64,000 bases of DNA from Marinobacter manganoxydans MnI7-9 (GTDB taxonomy: Bacteria > Pseudomonadota > Gammaproteobacteria > Pseudomonadales > Oleiphilaceae): positions 85,677 to 149,676 of the forward strand of contig NZ_AGTR01000055.1 of NCBI RefSeq assembly GCF_000235625.1, in the 5' to 3' direction. The translations under genes were made by a program, and so were the position numbers. Shown here one piece after another: positions 32,696-42,338 of the stretch (positions are counted from its first letter, which is position 1; each line of letters opens with the position of its first letter). Under the pieces are notes generated by a model. The model searched no databases. It was not told where the DNA came from and worked only from the letters and a program-made list of their open reading frames with translations.

Positions 32696-32718
32696 AGGGC
32701 CCTTCGGGGCCCTTTTTT
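32696..32718 (+). terminator. Intrinsic terminator
   Basis: AGGGCCC, TTCG loop, GGGCCCT and six T: a tetraloop hairpin with U-tract right behind the hypothetical gene. Its T-tract overlaps the stop codon of the convergent cupin gene. Confidence 0.9.
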
Positions 32719-33376
32719 ATGGCGTCTCGATCGGCAGGTGGCCGGTTTTTACCCAGATGATTGTTTCCTTGTCCACGAACGGGTGATGCTGGCTCAGGTG
32801 GGGGCTCCGAATCCAGGTGCCCGCCGGGTAGCGACCATGTTCATCGCAAAACTCACCGGACAGCACGAATATCTCCTCGCCGCCAAAGTGCCGATGGGGC
32901 TGGAAAACCTCGTTTGCCGGCCACTTCACCAGGGCCACATGCTCGTGCTCGAATTCGTGCAGCGGCATCACCTCAAGCCCGCCCATACCGGCCCGCCACG
33001 GCGCAGTGCGCGTATCGATGCGCACTGTGGATCCATCGCGTTCGTCGAACTGATGCAGCTTGACGAGCAGCGTGCAGCCTTCCTTGCTGAAAGGGGCGTG
33101 TCCACTGCCTGGCGGGTTCCGCAGATAAGTGCCGGCCGGGTAATCGCCGGTCTCGTCGGAAAACACCCCATCCAGAACGAGGATCTCTTCGCCCAGGGGG
33201 TGCTCATGCCGGTTGAAGGAGGCACCAGGCTCGTACCGGACCACACTGGTCGCATGACCACGCTCTGCTTCCTCGCGGGCAAGAGGCTTTCTCAGAACAC
33301 CACCGGCAGGGCTGGGCACCCAATCCTGCTCTTCGGTGCGGATGATGACTTTTTTGGAAAAGTCCATGTTGAGCAT
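32717..33376 (-). CDS. Bi-cupin (ChrR-like) protein
   Basis: About 219 residues containing two related cupin halves, each with a metal-type motif: FNRHEHPLGEEILVLDGVFSDETGDYPAGTYLRNPPGSGHAP (about 50-95) and FQPHRHFGGEEIFVLSGEFCDEHGRYPAGTWIRSPHLSQHHP (about 155-200). The two halves are clearly an internal duplication. They resemble the ChrR cupin of anti-sigma factors, but the N-terminal sigma-binding zinc domain is absent, so a small-molecule or metal-binding enzyme is more likely. The ATG at 33376 has GAGG at proper distance; an in-frame GTG six codons upstream is less likely. Confidence 0.85.
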   Translation of the reverse strand: MLNMDFSKKVIIRTEEQDWVPSPAGGVLRKPLAREEAERGHATSVVRYEPGASFNRHEHPLGEEILVLDGVFSDETGDYPAGTYLRNPPGSGHAPFSKEGCTLLVKLHQFDERDGSTVRIDTRTAPWRAGMGGLEVMPLHEFEHEHVALVKWPANEVFQPHRHFGGEEIFVLSGEFCDEHGRYPAGTWIRSPHLSQHHPFVDKETIIWVKTGHLPIETP

Positions 33377-33442
33377 TGCGAACCTCAAAACCACCTGAAA
33401 ATGAAGTGACTAGTTACGTGGGCGCCAGCCTTCCGGATGCCT

Positions 33443-33973
33443 CTATTTGATCAGGGCCTGAATGTTCCGGAACTGCGGATGTTTGCAATGACGCATCCAT
33501 TCAAACGCCACCATCTCAAGCGTTACGATCCTGGCACCGCTCTCGTTCAGGCGGTCCAGGGCTACGTCCCGGTCAAACTCGTTGCGTGAGCCGGTAGCAT
33601 CGGCCACCACCCACACCTTGTAACCAGCATCAAGCAGGCTCAAGGCGGTCTGCATCATACACACATGGGTCTCGCAACCACCTATTACAATGTGCTGCCG
33701 ACCCTCCGGCAACTGGTCAACGAGCCCATCGGGGCAGGCATCAAAATGGTGCTTGGCCAGGGTCTGGTTACAGAGTTCCCGGACCGCTTCAACGTTATGC
33801 CCCAGCTTGTCCGGCAACTGCTCGGTACCCAGCACCGGAACCTCCATGAGCCCGGCGATGGTGGCGAGAACGATGCAACGGTCCACCACCTCGTCGCCAT
33901 GGCTAATGGCGGGCATCAGCTTTTCCTGGACATCAATGAGCAACAGCGTCGATTGCTCGGCTTTCATAAGCAT
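33443..33973 (-). CDS. Isochorismatase-family cysteine hydrolase (YcaC-like)
   Basis: 176 residues of the isochorismatase-like hydrolase fold with the Asp-Lys-Cys triad: D14 (LLLIDVQEKLMPAI), K74 and C105 (IGGCETHVCMMQTALSLLDAGYKVWVVADATGSR). Substrate unknown; members act on amides or imides and not necessarily on isochorismate. GGGGAGAG precedes the ATG. The cupin gene lies 66 bases downstream on the same strand and may be co-transcribed. Confidence 0.9.
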   Translation of the reverse strand: MLMKAEQSTLLLIDVQEKLMPAISHGDEVVDRCIVLATIAGLMEVPVLGTEQLPDKLGHNVEAVRELCNQTLAKHHFDACPDGLVDQLPEGRQHIVIGGCETHVCMMQTALSLLDAGYKVWVVADATGSRNEFDRDVALDRLNESGARIVTLEMVAFEWMRHCKHPQFRNIQALIK

Positions 33974-34101
33974 GAATAGTCTCTCCCCACAAACTGGATG
34001 ATTATACTCGGCGTTGTACTAACGATAGTCCTGAATCTGCTCAACCGGTAAAGAGAAAACCCGTCTCGCCCGAATTTTTTTGACGATTTTCCCCGGGGGA
34101 G

Positions 34102-34130
34102 TTGCCAAGCGCCCGTAAAACCATTAAAGT
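34102..34130 (+). promoter_or_regulatory. Predicted sigma-70 promoter of tRNA-Ser
   Basis: TTGCCA, 17 bases, TAAAGT, followed by a GC-rich discriminator (GCGCCC) as is common for stable-RNA promoters. It ends 48 bases before the tRNA. Confidence 0.5.
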
Positions 34131-34178
34131 TTGCGCCCTCAAATGAGCGACGACGTTGCTGATTTGAAACAGTTTATT

Positions 34179-34269
34179 GGAGAGGTGGCCGAGTGGCTGA
34201 AGGCGCACGCCTGGAAAGTGTGTAAACGTTAATAGCGTTTCGAGGGTTCGAATCCCTCCCTCTCCGCCA
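34179..34269 (+). tRNA. tRNA-Ser (anticodon GGA)
   Basis: 91 bases including an encoded CCA. Acceptor stem GGAGAGG pairs with CCTCTCC. The D arm is GCCGAGTGGCTGAAGGC, the anticodon loop CTGGAAA carries GGA (serine UCC/UCU codons), a long variable arm (GTAAACGTTAATAGCGTTTC) marks a class II tRNA, and the T loop is GGTTCGAATCC. A terminator follows within 5 bases. Confidence 0.98.
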
Positions 34270-34273
34270 ATAC

Positions 34274-34304
34274 AAAACCCCAGCAGAAATGCTGGGGTTT
34301 TTTA
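34274..34304 (+). terminator. Intrinsic terminator of tRNA-Ser
   Basis: AAAACCCCAGC and GCTGGGGTTTT form the stem around AGAAAT, followed by a T-run. It ends the short tRNA transcript. Confidence 0.92.
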
Positions 34305-34346
34305 TTGGCCGATTGGCAGGGTAGAAAGAACCCTCCCGGGTTCGAG

Positions 34347-34949
34347 CTAGGATTTTCTCCAAACCAACAACCGATTATTAGCCGGCATCCCGAAATCCTT
34401 TTCAAGCTTCAGCCCGGTTGCTTCACCCAGAGCCTCGAGATCCTCCATATCCCTAATTCCCATATGCGGCGCCTGTGTTCTCAGCGACAGGTCGAATCGT
34501 ACATTGTTTTCACTGGTGTGCCGACCGCCATAGCTGAAAGGCCCATAGAGGCAGAAGATCGCGCCCTTGGGTAGGGCCTCCGCCAGGCCGCGAAACATTG
34601 CCTGCACTTCTTTCCAGGCCATGATATGCGCCGTATTGGCGGAGAACGCGCCGTCGATGGCGGGCAGCCTGGACCAATCTCCGTTCAATACCTCCAGGGC
34701 AATGGGCGGGTTGATATTCGTAAGGTGGGCGTCGTCGATCCACGCCCGGGAAAGCTGGGCGTTCTGAGGGTGATCGGTCGGCTGCCAAACCACGTGGGGT
34801 AAGTGAGCGGCAAAGTGAACGGCGTGCTGGCCAGTGCCCGTGCCGATTTCCAGAATGGTGCCCGGCTGTTTGAAAAGCTCGACAAGTTTTTCCAGAATCG
34901 GCGCTTTGTTATTCTCGCAGGCTTGAGAAAACGGCTTGTCTTTTTGCAT
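34347..34949 (-). CDS. SAM-dependent methyltransferase-like protein (DUF938)
   Basis: 200 residues with a Rossmann methyltransferase core: motif I ILEIGTGTGQHAVHFA, an acidic residue in WQPTDHP, and the DUF938 hallmarks FSQACENNKAPILEKL and ANTAHIMAWKEVQAMFRGLAEALPKGAIFCLYGPFSYGGRHTSENN. Substrate unknown. It is divergent from the GNAT gene, with 28 bases between the starts, so both share a control region. Confidence 0.9.
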   Translation of the reverse strand: MQKDKPFSQACENNKAPILEKLVELFKQPGTILEIGTGTGQHAVHFAAHLPHVVWQPTDHPQNAQLSRAWIDDAHLTNINPPIALEVLNGDWSRLPAIDGAFSANTAHIMAWKEVQAMFRGLAEALPKGAIFCLYGPFSYGGRHTSENNVRFDLSLRTQAPHMGIRDMEDLEALGEATGLKLEKDFGMPANNRLLVWRKS

Positions 34950-34977
34950 GCTCCGACCTTTCGACAGGGGGTAGTTT

Positions 34978-35571
34978 ATGGCGGTTTCAATACGCCGGCT
35001 CAGCGGTGACCAAATAAAAACATACCTGGATGATCTCGCGCGCCTGAGGATCGAGGTGTTTCGCCATTTTCCCTACCTGTACGACGGTGATATGGACTAC
35101 GAGCGCAAGTACCTCGATACCTACGCCCGCTCGCCAGAGAGTCTCTTCGTGCTGGCCCTGGATGGCGAATCGGTTATTGGCGCCGCCACGGGCATCCCGA
35201 TGGACCACGAAACGGACGAGTTCAAAGGGCCGTTCATCGAGCAGGGTTATGAGCCAGACAAGATCTTCTATTTCGGTGAGTCGGTGCTGCTGCCGAATTA
35301 CCGGGGGCAGGGCATCGGAGTGGCCTTCTTCGACCACCGGGAAGGCCATGCCCGGGAACAGGGCCGTTTCACGCACTGCTGTTTCTGCGCGGTCGAGCGG
35401 CCTCAAGATCATCCGCTCAGACCTGCCGATTACCAGCCGCTGGACCCATTCTGGCACAACCGCGGCTACCGAAAGGTACCGGAGCTGACCACCACCTATG
35501 CATGGAAAGATGTGGATCAGGCGGCGGAAACCGCCAAGCCCATGACGTTCTGGCTGAGGCGTATTGCCTAA
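34978..35571 (+). CDS. GNAT-family N-acetyltransferase
   Basis: 197 residues of the GNAT fold. The acetyl-CoA-binding motif is [26 protein letters not shown] (about 105-130), preceded by the strand [19 protein letters not shown]. Substrate not predictable. Its stop overlaps the stop of the convergent acylphosphatase gene by four bases. Confidence 0.88.
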   Translation: MAVSIRRLSGDQIKTYLDDLARLRIEVFRHFPYLYDGDMDYERKYLDTYARSPESLFVLALDGESVIGAATGIPMDHETDEFKGPFIEQGYEPDKIFYFGESVLLPNYRGQGIGVAFFDHREGHAREQGRFTHCCFCAVERPQDHPLRPADYQPLDPFWHNRGYRKVPELTTTYAWKDVDQAAETAKPMTFWLRRIA

Positions 35572-35843
35572 CGAACGCTGAAGTTGCTGAATTCCCCGGT
35601 TGGCGATTCCGGCGCAATATCCACCGCATCCACACGCGCATCCGGTGGGCCTTCGGCGCACCAGGTTCTGAGTTCGTCCAGGCGTTCCTCCGGGCCTTCG
35701 GCCACAATCTCAACTCGTCCATCGGGCAGATTGCGAGCGAACCCCGTCAAACCCAGGGAAGAGGCCTTCTGTTCCGTGGAGGCGCGATAGTAGACCCCCT
35801 GTACGCGGCCGGATATCAGAAGTTGCCAGCGTTTGGTATCCAT
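35568..35843 (-). CDS. acyP: Acylphosphatase
   Basis: Small (91-residue) enzyme that hydrolyses acyl phosphates. Both family motifs are complete: [12 protein letters not shown] with catalytic R20 and [20 protein letters not shown] with N38. The length is normal. Confidence 0.95.
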   Translation of the reverse strand: MDTKRWQLLISGRVQGVYYRASTEQKASSLGLTGFARNLPDGRVEIVAEGPEERLDELRTWCAEGPPDARVDAVDIAPESPTGEFSNFSVR

Positions 35844-35928
35844 GGTTTGCTCCCGCTCGTTCTGTCGTGTCAGGCTTTATTTCAATCTACCGGTTCGGGC
35901 ACGACCACTTCAAGGAGAGAGAACGCCG

Positions 35929-36702
35929 ATGGCCTCCACCCACCTGAAACACAATGCAACTGGTTATGCCGATGCCCTGGTCTGCGAGGCGGAGGGATTG
36001 GAGCGCCTTGCAGGCGCGCTTGATGAGGCCGGGGTGACCGACGTCGGTGTGCCGCACGTTTATCGGGTGAACGAAACCGAACTCGAAATCACCGCTATCC
36101 GGTCTTCCGGTGGCTCAGATCGGGCGCGCGAGGTGCTGGGTGAAGGGCTGGCCAGAATGCATGCCCTGCGGCAGGAGGCGTACGGCTGGGGCAGGGACAA
36201 TTACATTGGCCTGGCACCGCAACCCAATCGCTGGTGCGACAGCTGGGGTGAGTTTTTTGTCCACGACCGCCTTGGCTACCAGGTCTCACGTATTCGTGAC
36301 GCCAGCCAGAGGACTCGCTTCGAACAGGTATTGGACCAGCACGGGGGCTTGCTGACGGACTGGCTGAACGCCCACTGTGAGCACCCGAGCCTGCTCCATG
36401 GTGATCTCTGGAATGGTAACGTGCTCTATGGCTCTGACCGCCCCTGGCTGATTGACCCGGCCGTCTACTGCGGTGATCGTGAAGCGGATATCGCCATGAC
36501 ACAGATGTTTGGTGGTTTCGGCGAAGCATTCTACCGGGCCTACGACTCGTGTTACCCAAGAACATCGGTTTATGGCATCAAGCGTGAGGTCTATAACCTC
36601 TACCATTACCTGAACCACTACAACCTGTTTGGAGGTGGTTACCTGGAGGGTTGCCAGGTGGGTTTTGCCGCGATTGAGGCAATAGGCCGTGGCAGGGCCT
36701 AG
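35929..36702 (+). CDS. Fructosamine kinase family protein
   Basis: 257 residues of the fructosamine-3-kinase / aminoglycoside phosphotransferase fold. The catalytic loop is LLHGDLWNGNVLYGSD, the metal site is IDPAVYCGDREADIAMT, and the family C-terminus YNLYHYLNHYNLFGGGYL is present. Members phosphorylate ketosamines so that glycated amines decompose. The ATG at 35929 has AAGGAGAGA upstream; a longer in-frame ORF (from 35833) would overlap acyP and lacks a site. Its stop overlaps the convergent AEC gene. Confidence 0.93.
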   Translation: MASTHLKHNATGYADALVCEAEGLERLAGALDEAGVTDVGVPHVYRVNETELEITAIRSSGGSDRAREVLGEGLARMHALRQEAYGWGRDNYIGLAPQPNRWCDSWGEFFVHDRLGYQVSRIRDASQRTRFEQVLDQHGGLLTDWLNAHCEHPSLLHGDLWNGNVLYGSDRPWLIDPAVYCGDREADIAMTQMFGGFGEAFYRAYDSCYPRTSVYGIKREVYNLYHYLNHYNLFGGGYLEGCQVGFAAIEAIGRGRA

Positions 36703-37646
36703 ATCAGGCCGGTACTGCGAAGCACAAAGACTCCCAGAGTGACAGTAATGCTTGCCAGAAGGGTCGTCAGGGCGATGATATTGGCCGCCAACCGGTCATT
36801 ACCGCCCAGCGCCTTCACCATTACGAAACTGGCGGCCGCCGTCGGGCTGGCGAAGAACAGGAACATCAGGCCCAGCTCCGAACCCCGAAAACCGGCCAGC
36901 CACGCTGCGGCGGTGCAAAGCGCCGGCAGTATCACCATCTTGAACAGGCTGGAACCCAAGGCCGTTTTGCTGTCACTCCGGATGGCGCTCAGGGATACGG
37001 TGGCGCCGATGCAAAGCAGCGCCAGGGGCAGCGTGAGTGAGGCGAAATAATCGCCGCTGGTCATGACCCAGCCCGGCAGGGAGATATCCAGGGCCGCGAA
37101 GGGAATCGCCACAAAGACTGCCAGGATGAGCGGGTTGCGGATGATGTCGTGGAAGATCTTCGTCCAGTCCGTTGTTTGCCCCGGCTGGTAGGCCACCAGC
37201 ACGATCACCGAAAGTATGTTGTAGGAGATGATCACCAGGCCAAGCAGGATGCCACCTGCCGACAGGCCGAAGTCCCCATAAAGATTGGCGGCAAGCGCAA
37301 GGCCCACGATTCCGCAGTTACCTCTGAACGCGCCCTGGACATAGACGCCACGATCCTCCCGAACCACGCGCCAGCGGGCCCAGAGCCAGGTTATGGCAAA
37401 ACTGGCGAGAGTTGCGCCCAGATAGAATACCAGAAGGCCTGGATTAAACGCGGTATCCAGATCAGCCCGGATGATGCTCAAAAATACCAGGGTCGGCAGG
37501 GTGGCCTTGAATACCAGCGCCGAAGCAGTATTCACAAACGCATTGTCGATCCAGCCGATCCGGCGAAGTCCCAGGCCGATAAAGACCATGGCAAACACGG
37601 GCAGCGTGGTTTCCATGGTTTGCAGGAACAGATCGATCAGGGTCAT
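36699..37646 (-). CDS. AEC-family transporter (auxin efflux carrier type)
   Basis: About 315 residues with roughly ten hydrophobic helices, starting LFLQTMETTLPVFAMVFIGLGLRRIGWI and with the family-typical segment YVQGAFRGNCGIVGLALAANLYG. The C-terminal half contains LPALCTAAAWLAGFRGSELGLMFLFFASPTAAASFVMVKALGGND. Bacterial members export or import small organic acids; the substrate is unknown. An in-frame TTG one codon upstream of the ATG is an alternative start. The two genes at its 3' side converge and overlap by four bases. Confidence 0.88.
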   Translation of the reverse strand: MTLIDLFLQTMETTLPVFAMVFIGLGLRRIGWIDNAFVNTASALVFKATLPTLVFLSIIRADLDTAFNPGLLVFYLGATLASFAITWLWARWRVVREDRGVYVQGAFRGNCGIVGLALAANLYGDFGLSAGGILLGLVIISYNILSVIVLVAYQPGQTTDWTKIFHDIIRNPLILAVFVAIPFAALDISLPGWVMTSGDYFASLTLPLALLCIGATVSLSAIRSDSKTALGSSLFKMVILPALCTAAAWLAGFRGSELGLMFLFFASPTAAASFVMVKALGGNDRLAANIIALTTLLASITVTLGVFVLRSTGLI

Positions 37647-37763
37647 CAAGGCTGGCCGTCGGGTCGAGGAGAGTGACTGGTTTCATCTGAATTATAAGCG
37701 AGGAGAAAGCTAGGATGCTATGGGAATACCACGAAGGTATAGGGCGGCTAGGGGAAGTGGCGT

Positions 37764-37790
37764 AAAAAAACAGGGCCCCGAGGGGCCCTG
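37764..37790 (-). terminator. Intrinsic terminator of the molybdenum hydroxylase operon
   Basis: On the minus strand CAGGGCCCC, TC, GGGGCCCTG and seven T follow the large-subunit stop by about seven bases. It is a strong hairpin with a long U-tract. Confidence 0.92.
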
Positions 37791-37797
37791 ATCACTT

Positions 37798-40131
37798 TCA
37801 GGCTTTCAGTTGGTCGCCAACGGGCAGCCGACGGATGCGTTTGCCGGTTGCGGCATAGATCGCATTGCACAATGCCGGCGCCACCGGGGGAAGGCCCGGT
37901 TCACCCACGCCGCCCATGGCTTCGTCCGGGTTGTCCACCAGATGGACTCGAAGCGTTTTGGGCGCATCCGGCATGCGGGGTATCAGGAACTTGTCGAAGT
38001 TGCCCTGTTGCGCCACGCCGTCCTCGAAGGTCACCTCGCTTTGCAGGGCGATGCCAATGCCCATCACGATAGCGCCCTCCAACTGGGAACGAATCCGCTC
38101 AGGGTTGGCCTGCGGGCCGCAATCGAAAGCGATGTCTGCGCGGTGGATGATAAGCTCACCCTGATCATCCACTTCCACATCAAACACAATCGCGGTGTAG
38201 GACACAAAGCTGTGGTGAAAGGCCAAGCCTAGCCCGCGATTTTTGCCGGGGGATTTACCCCAGCCGGCTTCACTGGTCGCCCGTTCGATGACTTTGCGCA
38301 TGCGGCCGATGTCGATGGGATGGAGATCCGGGTCTTCGCCATAGTTCCAGCCATCGCCTACCGTCAGGTTATGAATCTCCCTGTCCGGGCCGAGCAGGTC
38401 GAGAACGTAATCCCTATGGTCCTTGCCGGCCGCTACAGCCATCTCATGGGCAAAGCTCTGGATCGCCCAGGCATGGGGCAGGTTGTAGACCGAGCGGAAC
38501 CACCCGATACGCACATGAGCAGGCGCAGGCGGATTTTCCAGCCTCAGGGCCGGCACCGAGAACGGCATGGTGTTAAAGCCCATGCCCAGTTCAAACTCAC
38601 CCTTGTGCTTCGGATCGGGCGCAAACAGCGAGCCAATACTGGGAGATAGGGTCCGGTGCAGCCAGCCGGTGGCCTGCCCGTTGTTGTCCAGTCCCGCCTC
38701 CAGGTAATCCACAGACACGGCGTGATAGTAGGCGTGGTGAATATCATCTTCCCGTGACCACTGCAGCCGGACCGGCCGACCTTTGAAAGCCTCGGCGATA
38801 CTGGCCGCTTCAATGGCAAAATCCGGTTTGGACTTGCGACCAAAGCCACCGCCCAGCAGGGTAACGTGAACGGTCACGTTCTTCGCATCCAGGCCCAGTC
38901 GCCCGGCCACGGTATCGCGGGTCGCCTGCGGATTCTGCACCGGCGCCCACACCTCAGCCTTGCCGTCCTTGATCCGCACGGTCGCCACCGGGGGCTCCAT
39001 GGGAGCCTGGGCCATGTGGGGCATGTAGTAGGTGGCGGAGACCCGCTCGCTAGCGTTTTCCAGAGCTGTGTCCAGATCGCCATGCTGACGGACGACCTTG
39101 CCGGGTTGCTCCGCCGCTTTCTCAAGGGATTCCCTGTAGGCGGCCGACGTATAGCTTGCGTTGTCTCCGGCAGGCTTCAGATTCCAGTCGATCTTCAGAG
39201 CCTTGCGACCCTCCATGGCGGCCCAGGTATTCGACGCCACCACGGCAATACCGCCGAGCGGGCTGAAGCCCGCCGGTTGGCCGGTGCCCTCAACCTGGAG
39301 TACTTTCTCAACACCGGGCACCTTGAGTGCCTCGGTGTCGTCGAAATCGCCAACTGTAGCCCCGTAAACCGGTGGACGGGCGATCACCGCATAGAGCAGG
39401 TCCTCGAAGGGAACATCAGCGCCATACACCGCCTTACCGGTGACAATATCCTCACCGTCGATGGCTTTAGGGTATGCGGACTTCAGCTCGCCGTTAATGA
39501 GGCCGGTTTCCTTGCCGACAAATCGCAGCTCGTCGTCACGCTTGAGTACCAGTGCATTGCGCCCGGGAACGTCGAGCTCCCGTGCCTTGGCTGCGAGATC
39601 CCCAAACCCGAGTTCCTTGCCGGAAGGCGTGTGAATGATGGTGTGTACGCCAGCCTGCACCTCACTAACCGGCACGCCCCACTCATTGGCGGCCGCCTGC
39701 TCCAGCATTTGCCTGGCCGCCGCTGCGGCTCGGCGCATGGGCTGGTACCAGTGGCGCATGCTGCGGGAACCGTCGGTGTTCTGGTTGCCGTATTTGCTGT
39801 GATCGCCTTCAGCCTGTTCGACTCGCACCTGGTCCCAGTCTGCACCCAGCTCGTCGGCACCAACCATCACCAGGCTGGTCCGGATACCCTGACCCATTTC
39901 GGAGCGGTTATTCACGATGGTGACAATGCCATCCGCCTCGATGTGGATGAATACGTTGGGATCGTCCACCCAGCCGCCGGGCATGGCTCCGGCGCCAAAT
40001 TGAGCCTTCTCATTGCCGCCCAGGGCGACATCCCAGCGGGCCGCAAGCACCAGGGCAGAGCCGCCAGCAAGGCCCATGAGGAATCGGCGACGGCTGACGT
40101 TGGCGATCAGTAATTTATCGTCGGCGCTCAT
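37798..40131 (-). CDS. Molybdopterin-binding hydroxylase large subunit (isoquinoline 1-oxidoreductase / aldehyde oxidase type)
   Basis: 777 residues of the xanthine dehydrogenase superfamily, the molybdopterin-cytosine-dinucleotide subunit of a two-subunit enzyme. The N-terminus has a twin-arginine-like signal ([22 protein letters not shown]), so periplasmic export with its iron-sulfur partner is likely. Family motifs include [27 protein letters not shown], the [16 protein letters not shown] loop and the catalytic glutamate E744 in [15 protein letters not shown]. The start overlaps the small-subunit stop by four bases (ATGA). The physiological substrate (aldehyde or N-heterocycle) is not evident. 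Confidence 0.92.
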   Translation of the reverse strand: MSADDKLLIANVSRRRFLMGLAGGSALVLAARWDVALGGNEKAQFGAGAMPGGWVDDPNVFIHIEADGIVTIVNNRSEMGQGIRTSLVMVGADELGADWDQVRVEQAEGDHSKYGNQNTDGSRSMRHWYQPMRRAAAAARQMLEQAAANEWGVPVSEVQAGVHTIIHTPSGKELGFGDLAAKARELDVPGRNALVLKRDDELRFVGKETGLINGELKSAYPKAIDGEDIVTGKAVYGADVPFEDLLYAVIARPPVYGATVGDFDDTEALKVPGVEKVLQVEGTGQPAGFSPLGGIAVVASNTWAAMEGRKALKIDWNLKPAGDNASYTSAAYRESLEKAAEQPGKVVRQHGDLDTALENASERVSATYYMPHMAQAPMEPPVATVRIKDGKAEVWAPVQNPQATRDTVAGRLGLDAKNVTVHVTLLGGGFGRKSKPDFAIEAASIAEAFKGRPVRLQWSREDDIHHAYYHAVSVDYLEAGLDNNGQATGWLHRTLSPSIGSLFAPDPKHKGEFELGMGFNTMPFSVPALRLENPPAPAHVRIGWFRSVYNLPHAWAIQSFAHEMAVAAGKDHRDYVLDLLGPDREIHNLTVGDGWNYGEDPDLHPIDIGRMRKVIERATSEAGWGKSPGKNRGLGLAFHHSFVSYTAIVFDVEVDDQGELIIHRADIAFDCGPQANPERIRSQLEGAIVMGIGIALQSEVTFEDGVAQQGNFDKFLIPRMPDAPKTLRVHLVDNPDEAMGGVGEPGLPPVAPALCNAIYAATGKRIRRLPVGDQLKA

Positions 40132-40589
40132 GCTTCACCCTCCTTGCCGGAAGCCCGTTCGATCGCTGCAAGGATTCGGTTATAGGTGCCACAACGACAG
40201 AGGTTGCCTGCCATGGCATCGACAATCTCCCCGGTTTCGGGATTCGGTGTTCTTTTCAGCAGCGCTGTGGCGTTCATGATCTGGCCACCCTGGCAGTATC
40301 CGCACTGGGCCACTCCGAGATCGAGCCAGGCCTGCTGAACCTTGCTTCCAACCGGGTCGTCGGCCATGGCTTCAATGGTGGTGATCTCGCCACTGGCCGC
40401 AGAAACCGGTGTGACGCAGGAGCGGATTGCCGTTCCGTTGAGGTGCACTGTGCAGGCGCCGCATTGGGACATCCCGCATCCGAATTTGGTTCCTTTGAGG
40501 CCGACAACGTCCCGGATCACCCAGAGTAGGGGCATGTTGTCGGGGACGTCGAGCTCGTAGCGCTCGCCGTTGATCGTGAGGGTAGCCAT
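40128..40589 (-). CDS. [2Fe-2S] small subunit of the molybdenum hydroxylase
   Basis: 153 residues with two [2Fe-2S] clusters: a plant-ferredoxin-type cluster (C38, C43, C46, C58 in [16 protein letters not shown]) and a helical cluster (C96, C99 in [10 protein letters not shown]131, C133 in [11 protein letters not shown]). The ATG at 40589 has GAGAGGA upstream; the longer open frame upstream is not coding. It is the first gene of the pair and passes electrons from the molybdenum site. No cytochrome partner is adjacent in the window. Confidence 0.94.
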   Translation of the reverse strand: MATLTINGERYELDVPDNMPLLWVIRDVVGLKGTKFGCGMSQCGACTVHLNGTAIRSCVTPVSAASGEITTIEAMADDPVGSKVQQAWLDLGVAQCGYCQGGQIMNATALLKRTPNPETGEIVDAMAGNLCRCGTYNRILAAIERASGKEGEA

Positions 40590-40748
40590 AACGTCCTCTC
40601 GTTTATGAGTTTTGTCTCCTTCACTGTAGCAATACGAACTGGCAGAGTAAAAAGAGCAATCTGGATGAAAGGTAATAAAATCGCTTGCACGCTCGCCTCG
40701 CGCCTGGGCTATAGTAGGCCCCGGAAACAAGAGAAGAAGAGGATAAGG

Positions 40749-41153
40749 ATGGACGCCGTTAATCCCACCCCCGAACAGCTGCAAAAAGTCCTGGCGGATA
40801 CCCCGAAAGACCAGCCCGTTGTCATGCTGAATCTGCTCCGCTTCCGTGATAGGGCCAATTACAAGGAAGAGGCGCCGGAGCGAAGCGGCCGCGAAGCCTA
40901 CACGCTTTATATGGAGGAGGCTGCCGCCTGCGTAAAATCGGTCGGCGCAGAAGTTATCTGGTCTGGCCGCAGTGTTGGATCGCTGATTGCGCCCCCGGAT
41001 GAATCCTGGGATCAGGTGCTTCTGGTGAGGTATCCCTCAATCGATGCCTTCATGGCCATGATCGAAAGCCGGGAATACAAAGGCGTGGTCAAGCACCGCA
41101 CCGCTGCCCTTCAGGATTCACGGCTCGTCGCCAATCTTGAAACCAGGATGTAA
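40749..41153 (+). CDS. DUF1330-family protein
   Basis: 134 residues of the dimeric ferredoxin-like alpha-beta barrel type: [16 protein letters not shown], then [27 protein letters not shown], and [42 protein letters not shown], the DUF1330 pattern. Function unknown. AGGATAAGG stands before the ATG. It is divergent from the molybdenum hydroxylase pair, sharing about 160 bases upstream. Confidence 0.87.
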   Translation: MDAVNPTPEQLQKVLADTPKDQPVVMLNLLRFRDRANYKEEAPERSGREAYTLYMEEAAACVKSVGAEVIWSGRSVGSLIAPPDESWDQVLLVRYPSIDAFMAMIESREYKGVVKHRTAALQDSRLVANLETRM

Positions 41154-41164
41154 ATAAAACCGGA

Positions 41165-41494
41165 TCAAAGCCCGGCTTGCTGGATGGCCATGTAGCTGAT
41201 GGTTCCCGCGGCAATGGAGAGCAGGGCATTGCGGCGCCAGAGGTGAATGATCACCACGAGGACGCCGGGAAGCAGGGCATCGAATCCCATCCATGAGCCG
41301 GACCAATCCGCCGAGCGCTGCAGAAATACCGTGGCCAGCAACGCCATCACGGCCGCAGGAAGGTAGCGCCCCAGGTGGCGCACCAGCGGATGCTCCGTGT
41401 GCCTCTCGAAAAACAGGAAGGGAATCACCCGCGTGGCAAAGGTCGCGACTGCCGCCACCGCAATGAATGCCGCCAGATAGCCGGATTCACCCAT
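41165..41494 (-). CDS. azlD: Branched-chain amino acid exporter small subunit AzlD
   Basis: 109 residues, about four hydrophobic helices (YLAAFIAVAAVATFATRVIPFLFFER at the start, VMALLATVFLQ and LPGVLVVIIHLW later). AzlC and AzlD form an LIV-E-type exporter. AAGGAGAG precedes the ATG. The gene overlaps azlC by eight bases. Confidence 0.92.
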   Translation of the reverse strand: MGESGYLAAFIAVAAVATFATRVIPFLFFERHTEHPLVRHLGRYLPAAVMALLATVFLQRSADWSGSWMGFDALLPGVLVVIIHLWRRNALLSIAAGTISYMAIQQAGL

Positions 41495-42197
41495 GGCTGC
41501 TCTCCTTGCCCGGAGCCTGCCCGCGATGCTTACGGTATTCGAACAGCAGGACGGCAGTGACCAAAGCAATGGCACCGATCAACTGGTGTGCCGGTGGCAA
41601 AATCAGCATGGCAAAGCCCGCGGCCGCCGCCCCGAGCCAGATCGGGAAACCCTCTCCCAGGGCTTTGAATTGCTCCAGAGTCAGAACAATGAACAGAGCC
41701 ACCAATGCGAACTCAATACCGGTGCTGTCAAAGGCGACATTGTCACCAAGCAATGCTCCGATTGCGCACCCCGCCACCCAGTAACACTGGTTAAAGCCGG
41801 TAATTCGGAAATCGACCTCCTGTTCATGGGCACGGTCGCTTCCTCGTGGGCGGCTGGTGAGCAGGGAATAGGTTTCATCGGTCAAACCGAAAATCAGATA
41901 GAGTTTTCGCCAGCCAGCGCCCTTGAACTGGCCCAGCAATGAAAGCCCGTAAAACAGATGGCGGGCGTTCAGAACAAACATCGCAATGAAGACTTCCAGC
42001 AGGCCCGCATTAACGGCCAAGAGGCTCACCGCGAGTATCTGGCCGGCTCCGGCGTAAATCACGATTCCCATCAACGGCGCAGCCCACCAGGCATACTCGA
42101 GCTGTGTTGAGAACAGCACACCAAAGGCCATGCCCAGCGGAAGATAGCCGAACAAGATGGGCAGCGTGAGTCTGAAGACGGACTGGTTCATTAGCAT
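41487..42197 (-). CDS. azlC: Branched-chain amino acid exporter large subunit AzlC
   Basis: 236 residues with about seven or eight hydrophobic helices. Family motifs include FGYLPLGMAFGVLF, VIYAGAGQILAVSLLAV, NARHLFYGLSLL and FGLTDETYSLL. It exports branched-chain amino acids or analogues together with AzlD, which lies directly downstream and overlaps. Confidence 0.94.
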   Translation of the reverse strand: MLMNQSVFRLTLPILFGYLPLGMAFGVLFSTQLEYAWWAAPLMGIVIYAGAGQILAVSLLAVNAGLLEVFIAMFVLNARHLFYGLSLLGQFKGAGWRKLYLIFGLTDETYSLLTSRPRGSDRAHEQEVDFRITGFNQCYWVAGCAIGALLGDNVAFDSTGIEFALVALFIVLTLEQFKALGEGFPIWLGAAAAGFAMLILPPAHQLIGAIALVTAVLLFEYRKHRGQAPGKESSHG

Positions 42198-42338
42198 CCA
42201 AACGGTCAGAAAGCGGCGATCATAGAGAATTCGTCATACTTTTTGAAGCCAGTCGCAGAAGCCGCTCAGGTTTTCAACAGCTTGTTACCTTCATTCCCTG
42301 TCCGTTTATCCGTAACATGGGGGTTCACAGGAGATAGT

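Noticed and set aside
34174-34362. Short minus-strand frame across tRNA-Ser giving a peptide with RGRDSNPR
   Set aside because: This is the well-known false translation of the antisense of a tRNA-Ser gene.
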